Assembly (NCBI RefSeq): GCF_035609205.1
Contig: NZ_CP141184.1
Coordinates: 3,872,501-3,936,500, forward strand
Reading direction: 5' to 3'
Origin: Hymenobacter sp. GOD-10R
GTDB taxonomy: Bacteria > Bacteroidota > Bacteroidia > Cytophagales > Hymenobacteraceae
DNA: 64,000 bases
A program made the position numbers and the translations under genes. Below are positions 34,132 through 43,025 of the stretch, piece by piece. Positions within the stretch are counted from its first letter, which is position 1. Every line of letters begins with the position of its first letter. The notes below the pieces were generated by a model. The model had not been told where the DNA came from and searched no databases. It worked only from the letters and a program-made list of their open reading frames with translations.

Positions 34132-34139
34132 CAAATATA
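34132..34139 (-). promoter_or_regulatory. Bacteroidota promoter core TATATTTG (greA)
   Basis: Exact TAnnTTTG match on the minus strand, 23 bases beyond the stop of the dehydrogenase gene and 15 bases ahead of the hairpin at 34087-34117. The predicted leader is about 65 bases. Confidence 0.5.
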
Positions 34140-34161
34140 CGAAATCCGCTTAAACTTCCGA

Positions 34162-35118
34162 CTATGCCTTCCCCTGGTCCGAGCCCAAAAAAGCGGCTAT
34201 TTTGCGGGTAAGCACCTCATTGATGCGACGATACGATTGGTGCGTCCAGCCACCAATGTGTGGGGATAAAATTACGTTCTCAGCGTTTCGCAGAAAGTCG
34301 AACCTAGCTTGCTGTTCGGGCGTGAGCGTAGCTAGCTTTTCGTTTTCCAGCACATCGAGCGCCCCGCCCCGCACCTGCCCGCTTTGCAGCGCCTCAACCA
34401 GTGCCGCATGGTCGAGAACTTCGCCGCGGGCCGTGTTCAGTAGCCAAATCGGGTTTTGAAAAGCACCAAGTACTTCGCCGTTGATGTAATGGTGATTGGC
34501 CGCGGAGTACGGAAAATGTAGGCTAACTACTTCGGCACGAGCTTGCAGCTCCGCCAGCGTCACCAGGGTAGCATATTGGTCGGCGGGCACCGTCGGGTCG
34601 ATGTCGTAGGCCAGCACGGTGCAGTCGAAAGTCGAGAGGCGGCGGGCAAACGACCGCCCCATGTGACCGTAGCCAAACAAGCCCACCACTTTCCCGCCTA
34701 GCTCCTCTCCTCTGTTCGCCTCGCGGCGCCACACGCCTTGTCGCACCTCCTTATCAGCCCGCACTACGTTACGAAACAGGCTCAGCAATAGCCCAATGGC
34801 AAATTCTCCGACTGCGTCGCGGTTGCCCTCCGGCGCATTGAGCAGCGTAACACCAGCAGCGGCTAGGGCTTCTTCGTCAATATTGTCCACGCCGGCCCCT
34901 GCCCGGGCCACGTAGCGCAAATGAGGCCCATGTGCCAGCAGGTCAGCAGTGATGCGTAGTTTGCTACGCACCATCAGCCCGTCATACGGATGAGCGGCCA
35001 GGGCCGCCGGCACTTCATCAGCTTTCAGATCAGGCCGAAAATGAAGCTGCACGCCAATTTCCTGCAACATTGGCGGCAAGGAAGGATGCATTTCATCAAT
35101 GCAGAGGCAGAGAGACAT
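34162..35118 (-). CDS. NAD-dependent 2-hydroxyacid dehydrogenase (SerA-like)
   Basis: This 318-residue protein belongs to the D-isomer specific 2-hydroxyacid dehydrogenases. Visible features are VARAGAGVDNIDEEAL, the NAD-binding Rossmann motif GLFGYGHMGRSFA, and the catalytic region LLNTARGEVLDH and SPHIGGWT with the active-site His. It resembles 3-phosphoglycerate dehydrogenase without the C-terminal ACT regulatory domain, so it may make serine precursors or act on another 2-hydroxyacid. The ATG at 35118 (MSLCLCIDEMHP) is preferred over 35133. It lies between rsmA and greA on the same strand. Confidence 0.88.
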   Translation of the reverse strand: MSLCLCIDEMHPSLPPMLQEIGVQLHFRPDLKADEVPAALAAHPYDGLMVRSKLRITADLLAHGPHLRYVARAGAGVDNIDEEALAAAGVTLLNAPEGNRDAVGEFAIGLLLSLFRNVVRADKEVRQGVWRREANRGEELGGKVVGLFGYGHMGRSFARRLSTFDCTVLAYDIDPTVPADQYATLVTLAELQARAEVVSLHFPYSAANHHYINGEVLGAFQNPIWLLNTARGEVLDHAALVEALQSGQVRGGALDVLENEKLATLTPEQQARFDFLRNAENVILSPHIGGWTHQSYRRINEVLTRKIAAFLGSDQGKA

Positions 35119-35178
35119 GAATTCAGTTACCAATTAACAGTTATCAATAATCAGTGCGCTGTCGTGCTTGTAGCTTTC

Positions 35179-35970
35179 CTAACGCTCTTGACGGTGCTTA
35201 TCAATCAGTTGGGTCAATCCGATAAACTCTGGCACACCTAGCTGCTCGGCGCGCTTATCAAAGATCGGGTCAGTGGTCATTTCCGCAGGCATGCCGAATG
35301 GCTTTAAAGCGTTCCGGAGTGTCTTGCGACGCGTTTGGAAAGCTTGCTTCACGACTTGGAAAAACAGCTTCTCGTCGCAGTCGAGCTTTTCGGTTTCATT
35401 GCGCGTCAGGCGGATAACAGCCGACTGCACTTTGGGCGGCGGAACGAATACATGGGGCGGCACCGTGAACAGCATTTCTACCTTGTAGTAGGCTTGCAGC
35501 AACACGCTCATGATACCATAGACTTTGGAGCCGGGCGGCTCAGCCATACGGTCCGCTACTTCCTTTTGCAGCATACCCACCACCTCACGTACCTGTTGCC
35601 GGTGATTGAGCACCTGAAAGAAAATCTGGGTGCTGATGTTATAAGGAAAGTTGCCGATGATACTCATCGGCTTGCCTGGAAACAGTTGCCCTAGGTCTTG
35701 CCGCAGAAAATCGGCGGAGATGATACGCCCGTGCAGCGAGGGGAAGTGCTGCTCTAGATAGGCTACCGATTCACGGTCAATCTCGACAACAGTTGTTTGG
35801 TACTCGCTGTGTTGGAGCAAGCTGCCCGTGAGCACACCCATGCCGGGACCAATTTCTAGTACTTCCGTTACGCCGTCGGGCAAGCGCAGCGACTCAACAA
35901 TGCGTTGAGCAATAGACGGTTCAGCCAAAAAGTGCTGACCTAGGTGTTTTTTGGGGCTGACGTGGTCCAT
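35179..35970 (-). CDS. rsmA: 16S rRNA dimethyladenosine transferase
   Basis: This 263-residue SAM-dependent methyltransferase modifies two adjacent adenosines near the 3' end of 16S rRNA. Visible are the N-terminal KKHLGQHFL motif, the SAM site LEIGPGMGVLTG (38-49), and the catalytic NFPYNIS motif (typical form NxPYxxS), where Leu is replaced by Phe. The C-terminal helical domain ends with a short tail. The ATG at 35970 (MDHVSPKKHLGQ) is chosen; the frame runs upstream to 36042 with a hydrophobic stretch unlike the family. It lies 60 bases ahead of the dehydrogenase gene. Confidence 0.95.
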   Translation of the reverse strand: MDHVSPKKHLGQHFLAEPSIAQRIVESLRLPDGVTEVLEIGPGMGVLTGSLLQHSEYQTTVVEIDRESVAYLEQHFPSLHGRIISADFLRQDLGQLFPGKPMSIIGNFPYNISTQIFFQVLNHRQQVREVVGMLQKEVADRMAEPPGSKVYGIMSVLLQAYYKVEMLFTVPPHVFVPPPKVQSAVIRLTRNETEKLDCDEKLFFQVVKQAFQTRRKTLRNALKPFGMPAEMTTDPIFDKRAEQLGVPEFIGLTQLIDKHRQER

Positions 35971-36111
35971 GGCGCGGAGGGGCGTACAGAGGGTGAGCAG
36001 TAAAACGTTGCGCAAGGCTAACACTGCCGAGAAAACGATCATTCAGCACCCCACTTCTGCGGCTTGCTGTACGAACATCTCTCAAAAGACGGCTACCTTG
36101 CGGATCAAAGA

Positions 36112-36119
36112 TACGTTTG
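36112..36119 (+). promoter_or_regulatory. Bacteroidota promoter core TACGTTTG (pepA)
   Basis: Exact TAnnTTTG match 67 bases before the pepA start. Confidence 0.5.
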
Positions 36120-36186
36120 GCGCAGCCGATTTTTGGCTGATGGTCGTTAGTCTTCCCTCTGCATTGCTCCCTTAGCCCTCCTGCTC

Positions 36187-37638
36187 ATGCCTCTTCATCT
36201 CTCCTACGCTGCTGATTTGCCCCAAGGCGTTAGCTCTGTTTTCATTCTGCCTGCTGGCACTAAAGAGTTGCCCGCTGACTTGACGGACTTGCCTGAAGCC
36301 GCCCGTCAGTATGTACACGACCAGCTAGCTTCCGACAGCAAGTTTGTCACCGTCAATCACTTCACGCATCAGCATTACTTTGTGGTGGCGGCTACGAAGC
36401 CCACCTCGCATTTAGTCGCGGAAGAATTGCGTAAAAGTGGCTATCAGTTGCATGGCTTGCTAAAGACGGCCAAAGTGCAGGAGCTTTATATCCGTGACCT
36501 CACGGCCGAGGGTAATGGGGCGTTACCCTTAGCTGAAGGCCTTTACCTAACGGCTTATCAGTTTGAGGGGTACCGGACCGACGAGAAGAGCCAAGCGCCA
36601 GCTAGCCTCACGCGTGTGGTTCTTACTGGGTCTACCGTTTCGGCGGCGCAGGTGCAAGAGTTGGAAGGGCTGTTGCTGGGGGTTTGCCTAGCTCGCGACT
36701 TGGTCAACGAACCGCTCAATAAGCTAAACGCAACCCAGTTTGCTGAGCGCATGGCCGCCGCTGGAGACGAAGCCGGTTATCATACCGAAATCCTCGATAT
36801 GATGCACATCGAGGCGCTGCGTATGGGCGGCCTGTTGGCGGTAAACCTAGGTAGCCCCGAGCCGCCTACATTCACCATTATGGAGTGGAAGCCCGACAAT
36901 GCGCGCAATGCCAAGCCGTACGTGCTGGTTGGCAAAGGGGTCGTGTTTGACACGGGCGGGTTGAGCCTGAAGCCTACGCCCGGCTCTATGGATCTGATGA
37001 AGTGCGACATGGCCGGCGGTGCGGCTGTTACGGGTGTGCTCTACGCCCTAGCCAAGAATCAAGTACCCGTGCATGTTATCGGCCTAGTGCCCGCCACCGA
37101 CAACCGCCCCGGCGGCAACGCCTTCGTACCTGGCGACGTGCTAACCATGTACAACGGCCTTACCGTGGAAGTGCTCAACACGGACGCTGAAGGACGCCTA
37201 CTGCTAGGTGATGCACTGGCATTTGCCCGCAAATACAACCCCGAAATGGTCGTGGACATTGCTACCCTTACTGGCGCTGCGGCCCGCGCCATCGGCAAAG
37301 AAGGCATTGTGGCCATGGGCACCGCCGGCGACGAGCGCCTGCACCAACTCAAGCAAGCGGGCCACCGTGTGCACGAACGCATCGTGGAGTTTCCGCTTTG
37401 GGATGAGTACGCCGACCATATCAAATCCGACATTGCCGACATTGCTAACCTAGGTAAAGTCGATGCAGGTGCCATCTCAGCCGGCAAGTTCCTGGAGCGT
37501 TTCATCGACGACTATCCTTGGGTTCACCTCGACATTGCCGGCCCGGCGTTTCTCACTGCCCCCGACAGCTACCGTGGCAAAGGCGGCACTGGCACAACCG
37601 TGCGGCTGTTGTATGACTTTTTGAAAAGCCAAGCGTAA
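36187..37638 (+). CDS. pepA: Leucyl aminopeptidase (M17)
   Basis: This 483-residue cytoplasmic peptidase removes N-terminal residues from peptides. The M17 catalytic core is clear: VGKGVVFDTGGLSLKP (metal and catalytic Lys), MKCDMAGGAAV, and the signature NTDAEGRLLLGDAL with two metal ligands and the catalytic Arg. The N-terminal macro-like domain (residues 1-160) is more divergent. Length is usual. A promoter core lies upstream, and pdxA follows after 64 bases with only a weak hairpin between them, so readthrough is possible. Confidence 0.95.
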   Translation: MPLHLSYAADLPQGVSSVFILPAGTKELPADLTDLPEAARQYVHDQLASDSKFVTVNHFTHQHYFVVAATKPTSHLVAEELRKSGYQLHGLLKTAKVQELYIRDLTAEGNGALPLAEGLYLTAYQFEGYRTDEKSQAPASLTRVVLTGSTVSAAQVQELEGLLLGVCLARDLVNEPLNKLNATQFAERMAAAGDEAGYHTEILDMMHIEALRMGGLLAVNLGSPEPPTFTIMEWKPDNARNAKPYVLVGKGVVFDTGGLSLKPTPGSMDLMKCDMAGGAAVTGVLYALAKNQVPVHVIGLVPATDNRPGGNAFVPGDVLTMYNGLTVEVLNTDAEGRLLLGDALAFARKYNPEMVVDIATLTGAAARAIGKEGIVAMGTAGDERLHQLKQAGHRVHERIVEFPLWDEYADHIKSDIADIANLGKVDAGAISAGKFLERFIDDYPWVHLDIAGPAFLTAPDSYRGKGGTGTTVRLLYDFLKSQA

Positions 37639-37702
37639 AACCAACCAACGGTGTGCGTAGTCTGATGCACACCACCATTCTCCTGACTTCACCCCTATTT
37701 TC

Positions 37703-38722
37703 ATGACCAACCTGCCCCGCCTAGGTATTTCAGTCGGCGACCTCGCCGGCATCGGGCCGGAGATTATCTATAAAACCTTCCTCGACAACCGCCTGCTCAA
37801 GTACTGCACGCCGGTAGTGTACGGTACGGCAACTGTCCTCTTCGACGATTTTCCGGTTGAAAAGCAAGCTAACCCGCTAACATTTCGTCAGGTACGTTCT
37901 GCCGCCGATATTGATCCGGGCAAGCTCAATGCAGTTACCTGTTGGGAAGAGGATTTCATCCTGACTCCTGGTCAGCCTACTGAAGCATCAGGGCGTGCCG
38001 CTCGCCAATCGCTCCTGGCCGCTTGCCGCGACCTAAAAGAAGGGTTGCTCGACGGTCTCATCACAGCGCCTATCAGTAAAGAGAACACACAGGCCGACGA
38101 CTTCCGTTACCCAGGCCACACTGAGTTCCTGACGAGCTTTTTTGGTGCTCCCGAAAGCTTGATGCTGCTCGCCAGCGAGGAACTGCGAGTAGCGACGGTT
38201 ACGGGTCATGTGGCACTGAAAGACGTTCCCGGCAAGATCACCAAAGAGTTGCTCTCGACCAAGTTACGCATCTTACTCCAATCGCTGAAGCAGGATTTTG
38301 GTCTCGACAAGCCGCGGGTTGCAGTGCTAGGTTTGAACCCACACGCTGGCGAAAACGGACTGCTCGGCACGGAGGAAAATGACATCGTGTCTCCTGTTAT
38401 TCAAGAGTTTCTGGAGAACGGGCACTTGGTATACGGCCCCTTTCCTGCCGATGGGTACTTCGGTACCGGTCAGTTCCGCAGCTTCGACGCGACGCTATCC
38501 TTGTACCACGACCAAGGCTTGATTCCGTTCAAAACCATTGCGTTTGAGCGGGGTGTTAACTTCACGGCCGGCTTGCCTATTATCCGCACCTCCCCCGATC
38601 ATGGCACTGCCTACGGGCTTGCAGGCAAGTTTGCAGCTGATCCTACGTCGTTCCGCGAAGCCTTGTACCTCGCTTGCGACTTAGTTCGGAAGCGCGCTGA
38701 ACAATCTGTGGAGAGGCGCTAG
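37703..38722 (+). CDS. pdxA: 4-hydroxythreonine-4-phosphate dehydrogenase
   Basis: This 339-residue enzyme oxidises 4-phosphohydroxy-threonine in the DXP-dependent route to pyridoxal phosphate. The start GISVGDLAGIGPEI, the zinc ligands in PGHTEFL and in LNPHAGENG, DATLSLYHDQGLIPFK, and RTSPDHGTAYGLAGK fit PdxA. The usual (F/Y)DIAG is here YGLAG. Length is normal. A 14-bp hairpin with two G-U pairs lies after the stop. Confidence 0.94.
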   Translation: MTNLPRLGISVGDLAGIGPEIIYKTFLDNRLLKYCTPVVYGTATVLFDDFPVEKQANPLTFRQVRSAADIDPGKLNAVTCWEEDFILTPGQPTEASGRAARQSLLAACRDLKEGLLDGLITAPISKENTQADDFRYPGHTEFLTSFFGAPESLMLLASEELRVATVTGHVALKDVPGKITKELLSTKLRILLQSLKQDFGLDKPRVAVLGLNPHAGENGLLGTEENDIVSPVIQEFLENGHLVYGPFPADGYFGTGQFRSFDATLSLYHDQGLIPFKTIAFERGVNFTAGLPIIRTSPDHGTAYGLAGKFAADPTSFREALYLACDLVRKRAEQSVERR

Positions 38723-38753
38723 CGCTACGCTTTCACAAACCTAGCTTTACACC

Positions 38754-38789
38754 ATCTGCCCTGCACTCTTATAAAAGTGTGGGGCAGAT
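38754..38789 (+). terminator. Probable terminator hairpin after pdxA
   Basis: ATCTGCCCTGCACT pairs with AGTGTGGGGCAGAT (38754-38767 with 38776-38789, two G-U pairs). The following sequence TTGCTTCG has only a weak T-tract. Confidence 0.6.
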
Positions 38790-38825
38790 TTGCTTCGTAA
38801 GAAGGCTGTTAATGAGTGACCGCCG

Positions 38826-38858
38826 GAAATTTTCTTTTCAAAAACGAAATTTATTTTC
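38826..38858. promoter_or_regulatory. 20-bp-period direct repeat ahead of XRE gene
   Basis: GAAATTTTCTTTTC at 38826 recurs as GAAATTTATTTTC at 38846, two helical turns apart. It lies about 85 bases before the HTH gene, so it may be an operator for that regulator. This is inference. Confidence 0.35.
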
Positions 38859-38932
38859 TGCGAAAAACATTCTTTTACACCTTTGCACTTCTTCGCACCC
38901 TAAGCATCACTTCTGTTCTGTTTTCTCTCTTT

Positions 38933-39301
38933 ATGAGCATCGATACTCCGCAGCAATACAAAGAGGCGCTTCGTCAGCTCGATTTGCTGATGAACAACTC
39001 AGCGGCGTCCAACGAGGAAAAAACAGCAACAGTAGCCCAGCTCACAACGGCGATAGAAACGTATGAGGAACGACTGCACCTAACTTCTCTACCAAACCTG
39101 CCGACCACTTTGGTTGATATGATTGAGCTAAAGCGGCAGCAACTCCGTCTTAAACAAAAAGACTTGGCCCAACTGCTGGAGGTTCCGGCCGGCCGGCTTT
39201 CACAGATCCTCAGCGGCAAGCGTCGCATTACGCTTGACCTAGCTAAAAAGCTCTACGAACGCTTGGGTATCAGTCCCGAGTTTATCCTTAGAAAGGCATA
39301 G
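38933..39301 (+). CDS. XRE/HigA-like HTH regulator
   Basis: This 122-residue protein has an N-terminal helical part (MSIDTPQQYKEALRQLD) and a C-terminal HTH_XRE domain (QLRLKQKDLAQLLEVPAGRL, SQILSGKRRITLDLAKKLYE). The arrangement resembles HigA antitoxins, whose long N-terminal arm binds the toxin. No HigB-like toxin gene is found in the roughly 210 bases upstream or downstream, so it is an orphan here. The ATG at 38933 is chosen; the frame extends to 38816 with a hydrophobic stretch unlike the family. AT-rich repeats upstream could be its operator. Confidence 0.8.
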   Translation: MSIDTPQQYKEALRQLDLLMNNSAASNEEKTATVAQLTTAIETYEERLHLTSLPNLPTTLVDMIELKRQQLRLKQKDLAQLLEVPAGRLSQILSGKRRITLDLAKKLYERLGISPEFILRKA

Positions 39302-39348
39302 GCCGCTGGTATTCTACCTTACGTTTTTATAAAACGGGGAAATCTTTC

Positions 39349-39356
39349 TACTTTTG
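39349..39356 (+). promoter_or_regulatory. Bacteroidota promoter core TACTTTTG (yceD operon)
   Basis: Exact TAnnTTTG match 22 bases before the GTG start of the DUF177 gene. It probably drives the yceD-rpmF-plsX-fabH transcript. Confidence 0.6.
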
Positions 39357-39378
39357 CCCCCTATTACAAATTCCCGCC

Positions 39379-39906
39379 GTGAAAAAGGACACTCAATATG
39401 ATTTGGCAATTGCCAAGCTAGCTTCCAAAACGCACCACTTTGCGTTTGAGCTAGGTCCGGATTTCTTTGCGCAGTTTGATCAAAACCTAATTCAGGATGG
39501 TCGCCTCCATGCTGATGTAGACCTCATCAAAACGGAGCTTCTGCTAACGCTGAACTTTCACATTACAGGCACAGTGCGCTTAGTTTGCGACCGCAGCCTA
39601 GATGAGTTCGACCAGCCTATTGATGTGCAGCACCAACTGTTGGTACGCTTCGGAGACCAGGAGCTAGAGCTGGATGACAACGTGCTTCAAATCACGCCTG
39701 ACACGCAGACCTTGCCCATCGCCCAGCACCTTTTTGACTACATCGGGCTAGCTATTCCGATGAAAAAGCTGCACCCGCGCTTCCAGAACGAGCCTGACGA
39801 AAACCCCGATGCTGATGCTAAACTCATCTTCACCACCAAAGCGGATGATGACGATGACGAAGAGTTCACCGACCCACGTTGGGATGCACTACGAAACCTG
39901 AACTAG
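39379..39906 (+). CDS. yceD: DUF177 / YceD family protein
   Basis: This 175-residue protein belongs to the YceD (DUF177) family, which is linked to 23S rRNA accumulation and is almost always encoded next to rpmF. Family-like features are the LxxxLxFHITGTVRLVCDRSLDEF segment (with the Cys-Asp motif) and the acidic C-terminus (DADAKLIFTTKADDDDD). The start codon is GTG at 39379, close behind the promoter core. It leads the conserved yceD-rpmF-plsX-fabH operon. Confidence 0.88.
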   Translation: MKKDTQYDLAIAKLASKTHHFAFELGPDFFAQFDQNLIQDGRLHADVDLIKTELLLTLNFHITGTVRLVCDRSLDEFDQPIDVQHQLLVRFGDQELELDDNVLQITPDTQTLPIAQHLFDYIGLAIPMKKLHPRFQNEPDENPDADAKLIFTTKADDDDDEEFTDPRWDALRNLN

Positions 39907-39966
39907 GTGCTCGTGCACTAAATCCAAATTCAAAATTTCAAACTCAACACTTTTTAATTTTCACTC

Positions 39967-40188
39967 ATGGCTCATCCTAAGCGCCGCCAGTCCTCGACCC
40001 GCCGCGACAAGCGTCGCACCCACGACAAATTGACTCCCAAAGCAGTTACTATCTGCCCTAACACGGGTGAATTGCACCTACGTCATAAGGCGTATGTAGT
40101 AGATGGCGACCTGTACCACAATGGCAAAGTAGCAATCAAAGACTTTGCTCCTGTTGCCGCAGCTGCTCCCTCTACTGACGAGGAATAA
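39967..40188 (+). CDS. rpmF: Ribosomal protein L32
   Basis: This 73-residue basic protein has the L32 start MAHPKRRQSSTRRDKRRTHD, then TICPNTGELHLRHKAY. The four zinc-binding Cys of some L32 proteins are reduced to one, so it is probably the zinc-free type. The acidic C-terminal tail (APSTDEE) is common in Bacteroidota. It lies 60 bases after yceD; that gap is AT-rich. Confidence 0.95.
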   Translation: MAHPKRRQSSTRRDKRRTHDKLTPKAVTICPNTGELHLRHKAYVVDGDLYHNGKVAIKDFAPVAAAAPSTDEE

Positions 40189-40251
40189 CCTTCGCTTTAC
40201 CGATTACAATCGGTTTGCCTTTCCGACTACGTACCCCTTGATTCCTCGTAC

Positions 40252-41193
40252 ATGAAGATTGCCCTGGACGCAATGGGTGGTGATTTCGCCCCCCAGGCTG
40301 CTGTCGATGGCGCTGTGTTAGCAGCTGAAAAGCTAGCCGGCTCAGCTCAGATTGTGCTTATTGGCCAAGAATCAGCCGTGCGCCCCTTACTCGAAAAGTA
40401 CGGGGCGGCGGCTGAAAGCTTGCTACTCGTTCCTGCTAGTCAGGTAATTGAGATGGGCGAGCACCCGGCCAAAGCCTACCAGCAAAAACAGGATTCCAGC
40501 ATTGCCGTTGGTTACCGCATGTTGCACGCCGGTGAAGTAGAAGCTTTCTGCTCTGCTGGCAATACGGGCGCAATGCTCGTAGGTGCCATGTTCAGCGTAA
40601 AAACAGTGTCCGGTGTACTGCGCCCTGCCATCGCTAATTTTGTCCCGAAGATGGGGGGTGGCTATGGCATCCTGCTCGACGTAGGGGCCAATGCCGAATG
40701 CAAACCCGAAATGCTGGAGCAGTTTGGGGAGCTAGGTTCGCTGTATGCACAATATGTATTAGGCATCGAGAAGCCTACAGTTGGCCTCATGAATCTAGGT
40801 GAGGAAGAAGGCAAAGGCACCGCTAATGCTCAAGCCGCACACCAGCTATTGAAAGTGAACCCCCATATTCACTTCTTTGGCAACCTTGAGGGTCGCGACT
40901 TATTTAACTCGAAGGCCGACGTCATTGTGTGCGACGGCTACACGGGTAATGTAATTCTGAAAATGGCCGAGTCGATTTACGATATCTTGGCCGAGAAGCA
41001 GATGCACGATCCGTTCTTCGACAAATTTAACTACGAAGCTATTGGGGGCAGTCCAATCCTAGGCATCAACGACAATGCTATCATTGGACATGGCGTAAGT
41101 ACGCCTCAGGCCATCTGCAATATGTTGTTGCAGGGCTACCAAATGGCTAAATCCGGTATTGCGGATCAGATTAAATCTACTTTCAAGTCTTGA
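40252..41193 (+). CDS. plsX: Phosphate acyltransferase PlsX
   Basis: This 313-residue enzyme makes acyl-phosphate from acyl-ACP for phospholipid synthesis. Family features are the start IALDAMGGDFAP, SSIAVGYRML, the FCSAGNTGAMLVGA motif, and VCDGYTGNVILKMAE. Length is slightly under the usual 330-350. It follows rpmF in the conserved block and precedes fabH by 45 bases. Confidence 0.95.
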   Translation: MKIALDAMGGDFAPQAAVDGAVLAAEKLAGSAQIVLIGQESAVRPLLEKYGAAAESLLLVPASQVIEMGEHPAKAYQQKQDSSIAVGYRMLHAGEVEAFCSAGNTGAMLVGAMFSVKTVSGVLRPAIANFVPKMGGGYGILLDVGANAECKPEMLEQFGELGSLYAQYVLGIEKPTVGLMNLGEEEGKGTANAQAAHQLLKVNPHIHFFGNLEGRDLFNSKADVIVCDGYTGNVILKMAESIYDILAEKQMHDPFFDKFNYEAIGGSPILGINDNAIIGHGVSTPQAICNMLLQGYQMAKSGIADQIKSTFKS

Positions 41194-41238
41194 GTCTAGT
41201 AGAGACCTTTCTACTGACAAGCTGCTTTTGCGCCCCCA

Positions 41239-42252
41239 ATGAAAATTACCGCCGCCATTACTGGGGTGGGCGCCTATGTGCCCGATTACATCCTCACCAA
41301 TAAAGAACTCGAAACCTTAGTAGAAACTACTGACGAGTGGATTGTTAGTCGAACCGGCATTGAGGAGCGACGCATTCTGAAGGGCGAGAATCAGGGCACT
41401 TCGGTGATGGGTATAAAGGCCGTAGAGCAATTGCTGGCGAAAACCGGCACTCGGCCCGAGGAAATAGATTTAGTTATCTGCGCTACTACTACGCCCGATT
41501 TAGTATTCCCAGCTACGGCTAATATCATCTCGGCCGCTGTTGGTATCAATAACGCCTTCAGCTTCGACATGCAGGCGGCCTGTTCAGGCTTTATTTTCGC
41601 ACTGACTACAGGAGCTCAGTTTATTCAAACGGGCGCCTATAAAAAGGTTATTGTCGTTGGTGCCGACAAGATGTCGAGCATTATCGACTATACTGACCGC
41701 GCCACTTGCATCATCTTTGGCGACGGTGCCGGTGCGGTTTTGTTGGAGCCGAACACGGAAGGGCTAGGTCTGCAAGACCAAGTGTTATGTTCTGACGGCC
41801 ACGGCGAGCCCTACTTACACCAAAAAGCAGGCGGTAGTCGCCGCCCCCCATCTGCCGAAACTGTTGCGCAACGCGAACATTATGTGCACCAAGAAGGCGC
41901 TACCGTATTCAAGTTTGCCGTAAAAAATATGGCCGACGTAGCAGCTCAAGTTATGGAGCGTAATCATCTTACAGCTGATGATGTGGCCTGGCTAGTACCT
42001 CACCAAGCTAATAAGCGCATTATCCATGCTACCGCGCACCGTATGGGCGTAGGAGAAGAGAAGGTGATGCTCAACATTCACCGCTACGGTAATACCACCA
42101 ATGGTACCATTCCTTTGTGCTTAGCTGACTACGAATCGCAGCTTAACAAAGGCGACAACCTCATCATTGCTGCCTTTGGCGGCGGATTTACGTGGGGTGC
42201 GTTGTATCTAAAATGGGCTTACGACCCAAAACCTGATCCGCAACTCGCTTAA
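41239..42252 (+). CDS. fabH: 3-oxoacyl-ACP synthase III (FabH)
   Basis: This 337-residue condensing enzyme starts fatty acid chains from an acyl-CoA primer and malonyl-ACP. The catalytic triad is visible: Cys115 in MQAACSGF, His in LVPHQANKR and Asn in [22 protein letters not shown] is the family's N-terminal signature. Length is usual. It ends the first part of the lipid block and is followed by a terminator-like hairpin before efp. Confidence 0.95.
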   Translation: MKITAAITGVGAYVPDYILTNKELETLVETTDEWIVSRTGIEERRILKGENQGTSVMGIKAVEQLLAKTGTRPEEIDLVICATTTPDLVFPATANIISAAVGINNAFSFDMQAACSGFIFALTTGAQFIQTGAYKKVIVVGADKMSSIIDYTDRATCIIFGDGAGAVLLEPNTEGLGLQDQVLCSDGHGEPYLHQKAGGSRRPPSAETVAQREHYVHQEGATVFKFAVKNMADVAAQVMERNHLTADDVAWLVPHQANKRIIHATAHRMGVGEEKVMLNIHRYGNTTNGTIPLCLADYESQLNKGDNLIIAAFGGGFTWGALYLKWAYDPKPDPQLA

Positions 42253-42278
42253 GTAATGGGCTGAACGCGGAAAACCTC

Positions 42279-42286
42279 TATACTTG
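42279..42286 (+). promoter_or_regulatory. Promoter-like core TATACTTG upstream of efp
   Basis: One-mismatch match to TAnnTTTG, lying between the fabH stop and the hairpin at 42297-42326. If active, the hairpin is part of the efp leader. Confidence 0.4.
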
Positions 42287-42296
42287 CACTCCCGTT

Positions 42297-42326
42297 GTGC
42301 CGCCCCGCCATCTTACGGGACGGCAC
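42297..42326 (+). terminator. Terminator-like hairpin in fabH-efp gap
   Basis: GTGCCGCCCCG pairs with CGGGACGGCAC (42297-42307 with 42316-42326, one mismatch), followed by a T-rich run (TTCTTTTTTT). It ends the fabH transcript, or attenuates efp if the promoter-like core at 42279 is used. Confidence 0.8.
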
Positions 42327-42439
42327 TTCTTTTTTTGCTTTTGAATGTTGAACGTTGAATAATCAGGCATCTGCATACCTAGCTATTCAGCCTTCAGGCT
42401 CTTATTCAAAATTCAACACCTACACCCAATACTATCCAG

Positions 42440-43003
42440 ATGGCAACCACCGCAGATTTTAAAAACGGCCTCTGCCTCGAGTACAACGGCGACTTGTACA
42501 TCATCACTGAATTTCAGCACGTAAAGCCGGGCAAAGGCCCTGCCTTCGTACGTACCAAGCTGCGCAACATCAAAACCGGCAAAGTCATCGACAACACCTT
42601 CAATGCCGGTGTGAAAGTGACAACAGCACGGGTGGAGCAACGGCCGCATCAGTTCCTGTACAAGGATGAATATGGCTACAACTTCATGAACAACGCTGAC
42701 TTCGAGCAAGTAACGCTGCCTGAATCCATGGTACCGTTCCATGATCTGCTAAAGGATGGCCAAGAAGTTACCATACTTTTTCACGCCGAAACGGAGCAGC
42801 CGCTCACCGCTGAGCTTCCTCCTTTCGTAGAGCTCATGGTGACTTACACCGAGCCCGGTCTACGTGGTGATACGGCTACTAATACTCTCAAGCCCGCAAC
42901 AGTAGAAACAGGAGCTCGTATTCAGGTGCCCTTATTCATTGAGCAAGACACCAAAATCCGCGTCGATACGCGCGACTATTCTTATGTCGAACGAGTCAAG
43001 TAA
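42440..43003 (+). CDS. efp: Translation elongation factor P
   Basis: This 187-residue protein relieves ribosome stalling at polyproline stretches. It has three beta-barrel domains: KOW-like (1-65), an OB domain (66-127) and a C-terminal OB domain ([20 protein letters not shown]). The loop that carries the modified residue is [10 protein letters not shown] with Lys32, so the Lys-type, rather than Arg-type, EF-P is encoded. No modification enzyme (EpmA/B or YmfI-like) is nearby. It slightly precedes accB, with which it may be cotranscribed. Confidence 0.95.
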   Translation: MATTADFKNGLCLEYNGDLYIITEFQHVKPGKGPAFVRTKLRNIKTGKVIDNTFNAGVKVTTARVEQRPHQFLYKDEYGYNFMNNADFEQVTLPESMVPFHDLLKDGQEVTILFHAETEQPLTAELPPFVELMVTYTEPGLRGDTATNTLKPATVETGARIQVPLFIEQDTKIRVDTRDYSYVERVK

Positions 43004-43025
43004 TTCCCCGCAGAAGCAGCCTGCT

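Noticed and set aside
38723..38932. Search for a HigB toxin upstream of the XRE regulator
   Set aside because: No open frame of 80-110 residues with the toxin pattern was found; the stretch holds a terminator hairpin and AT-rich repeats.
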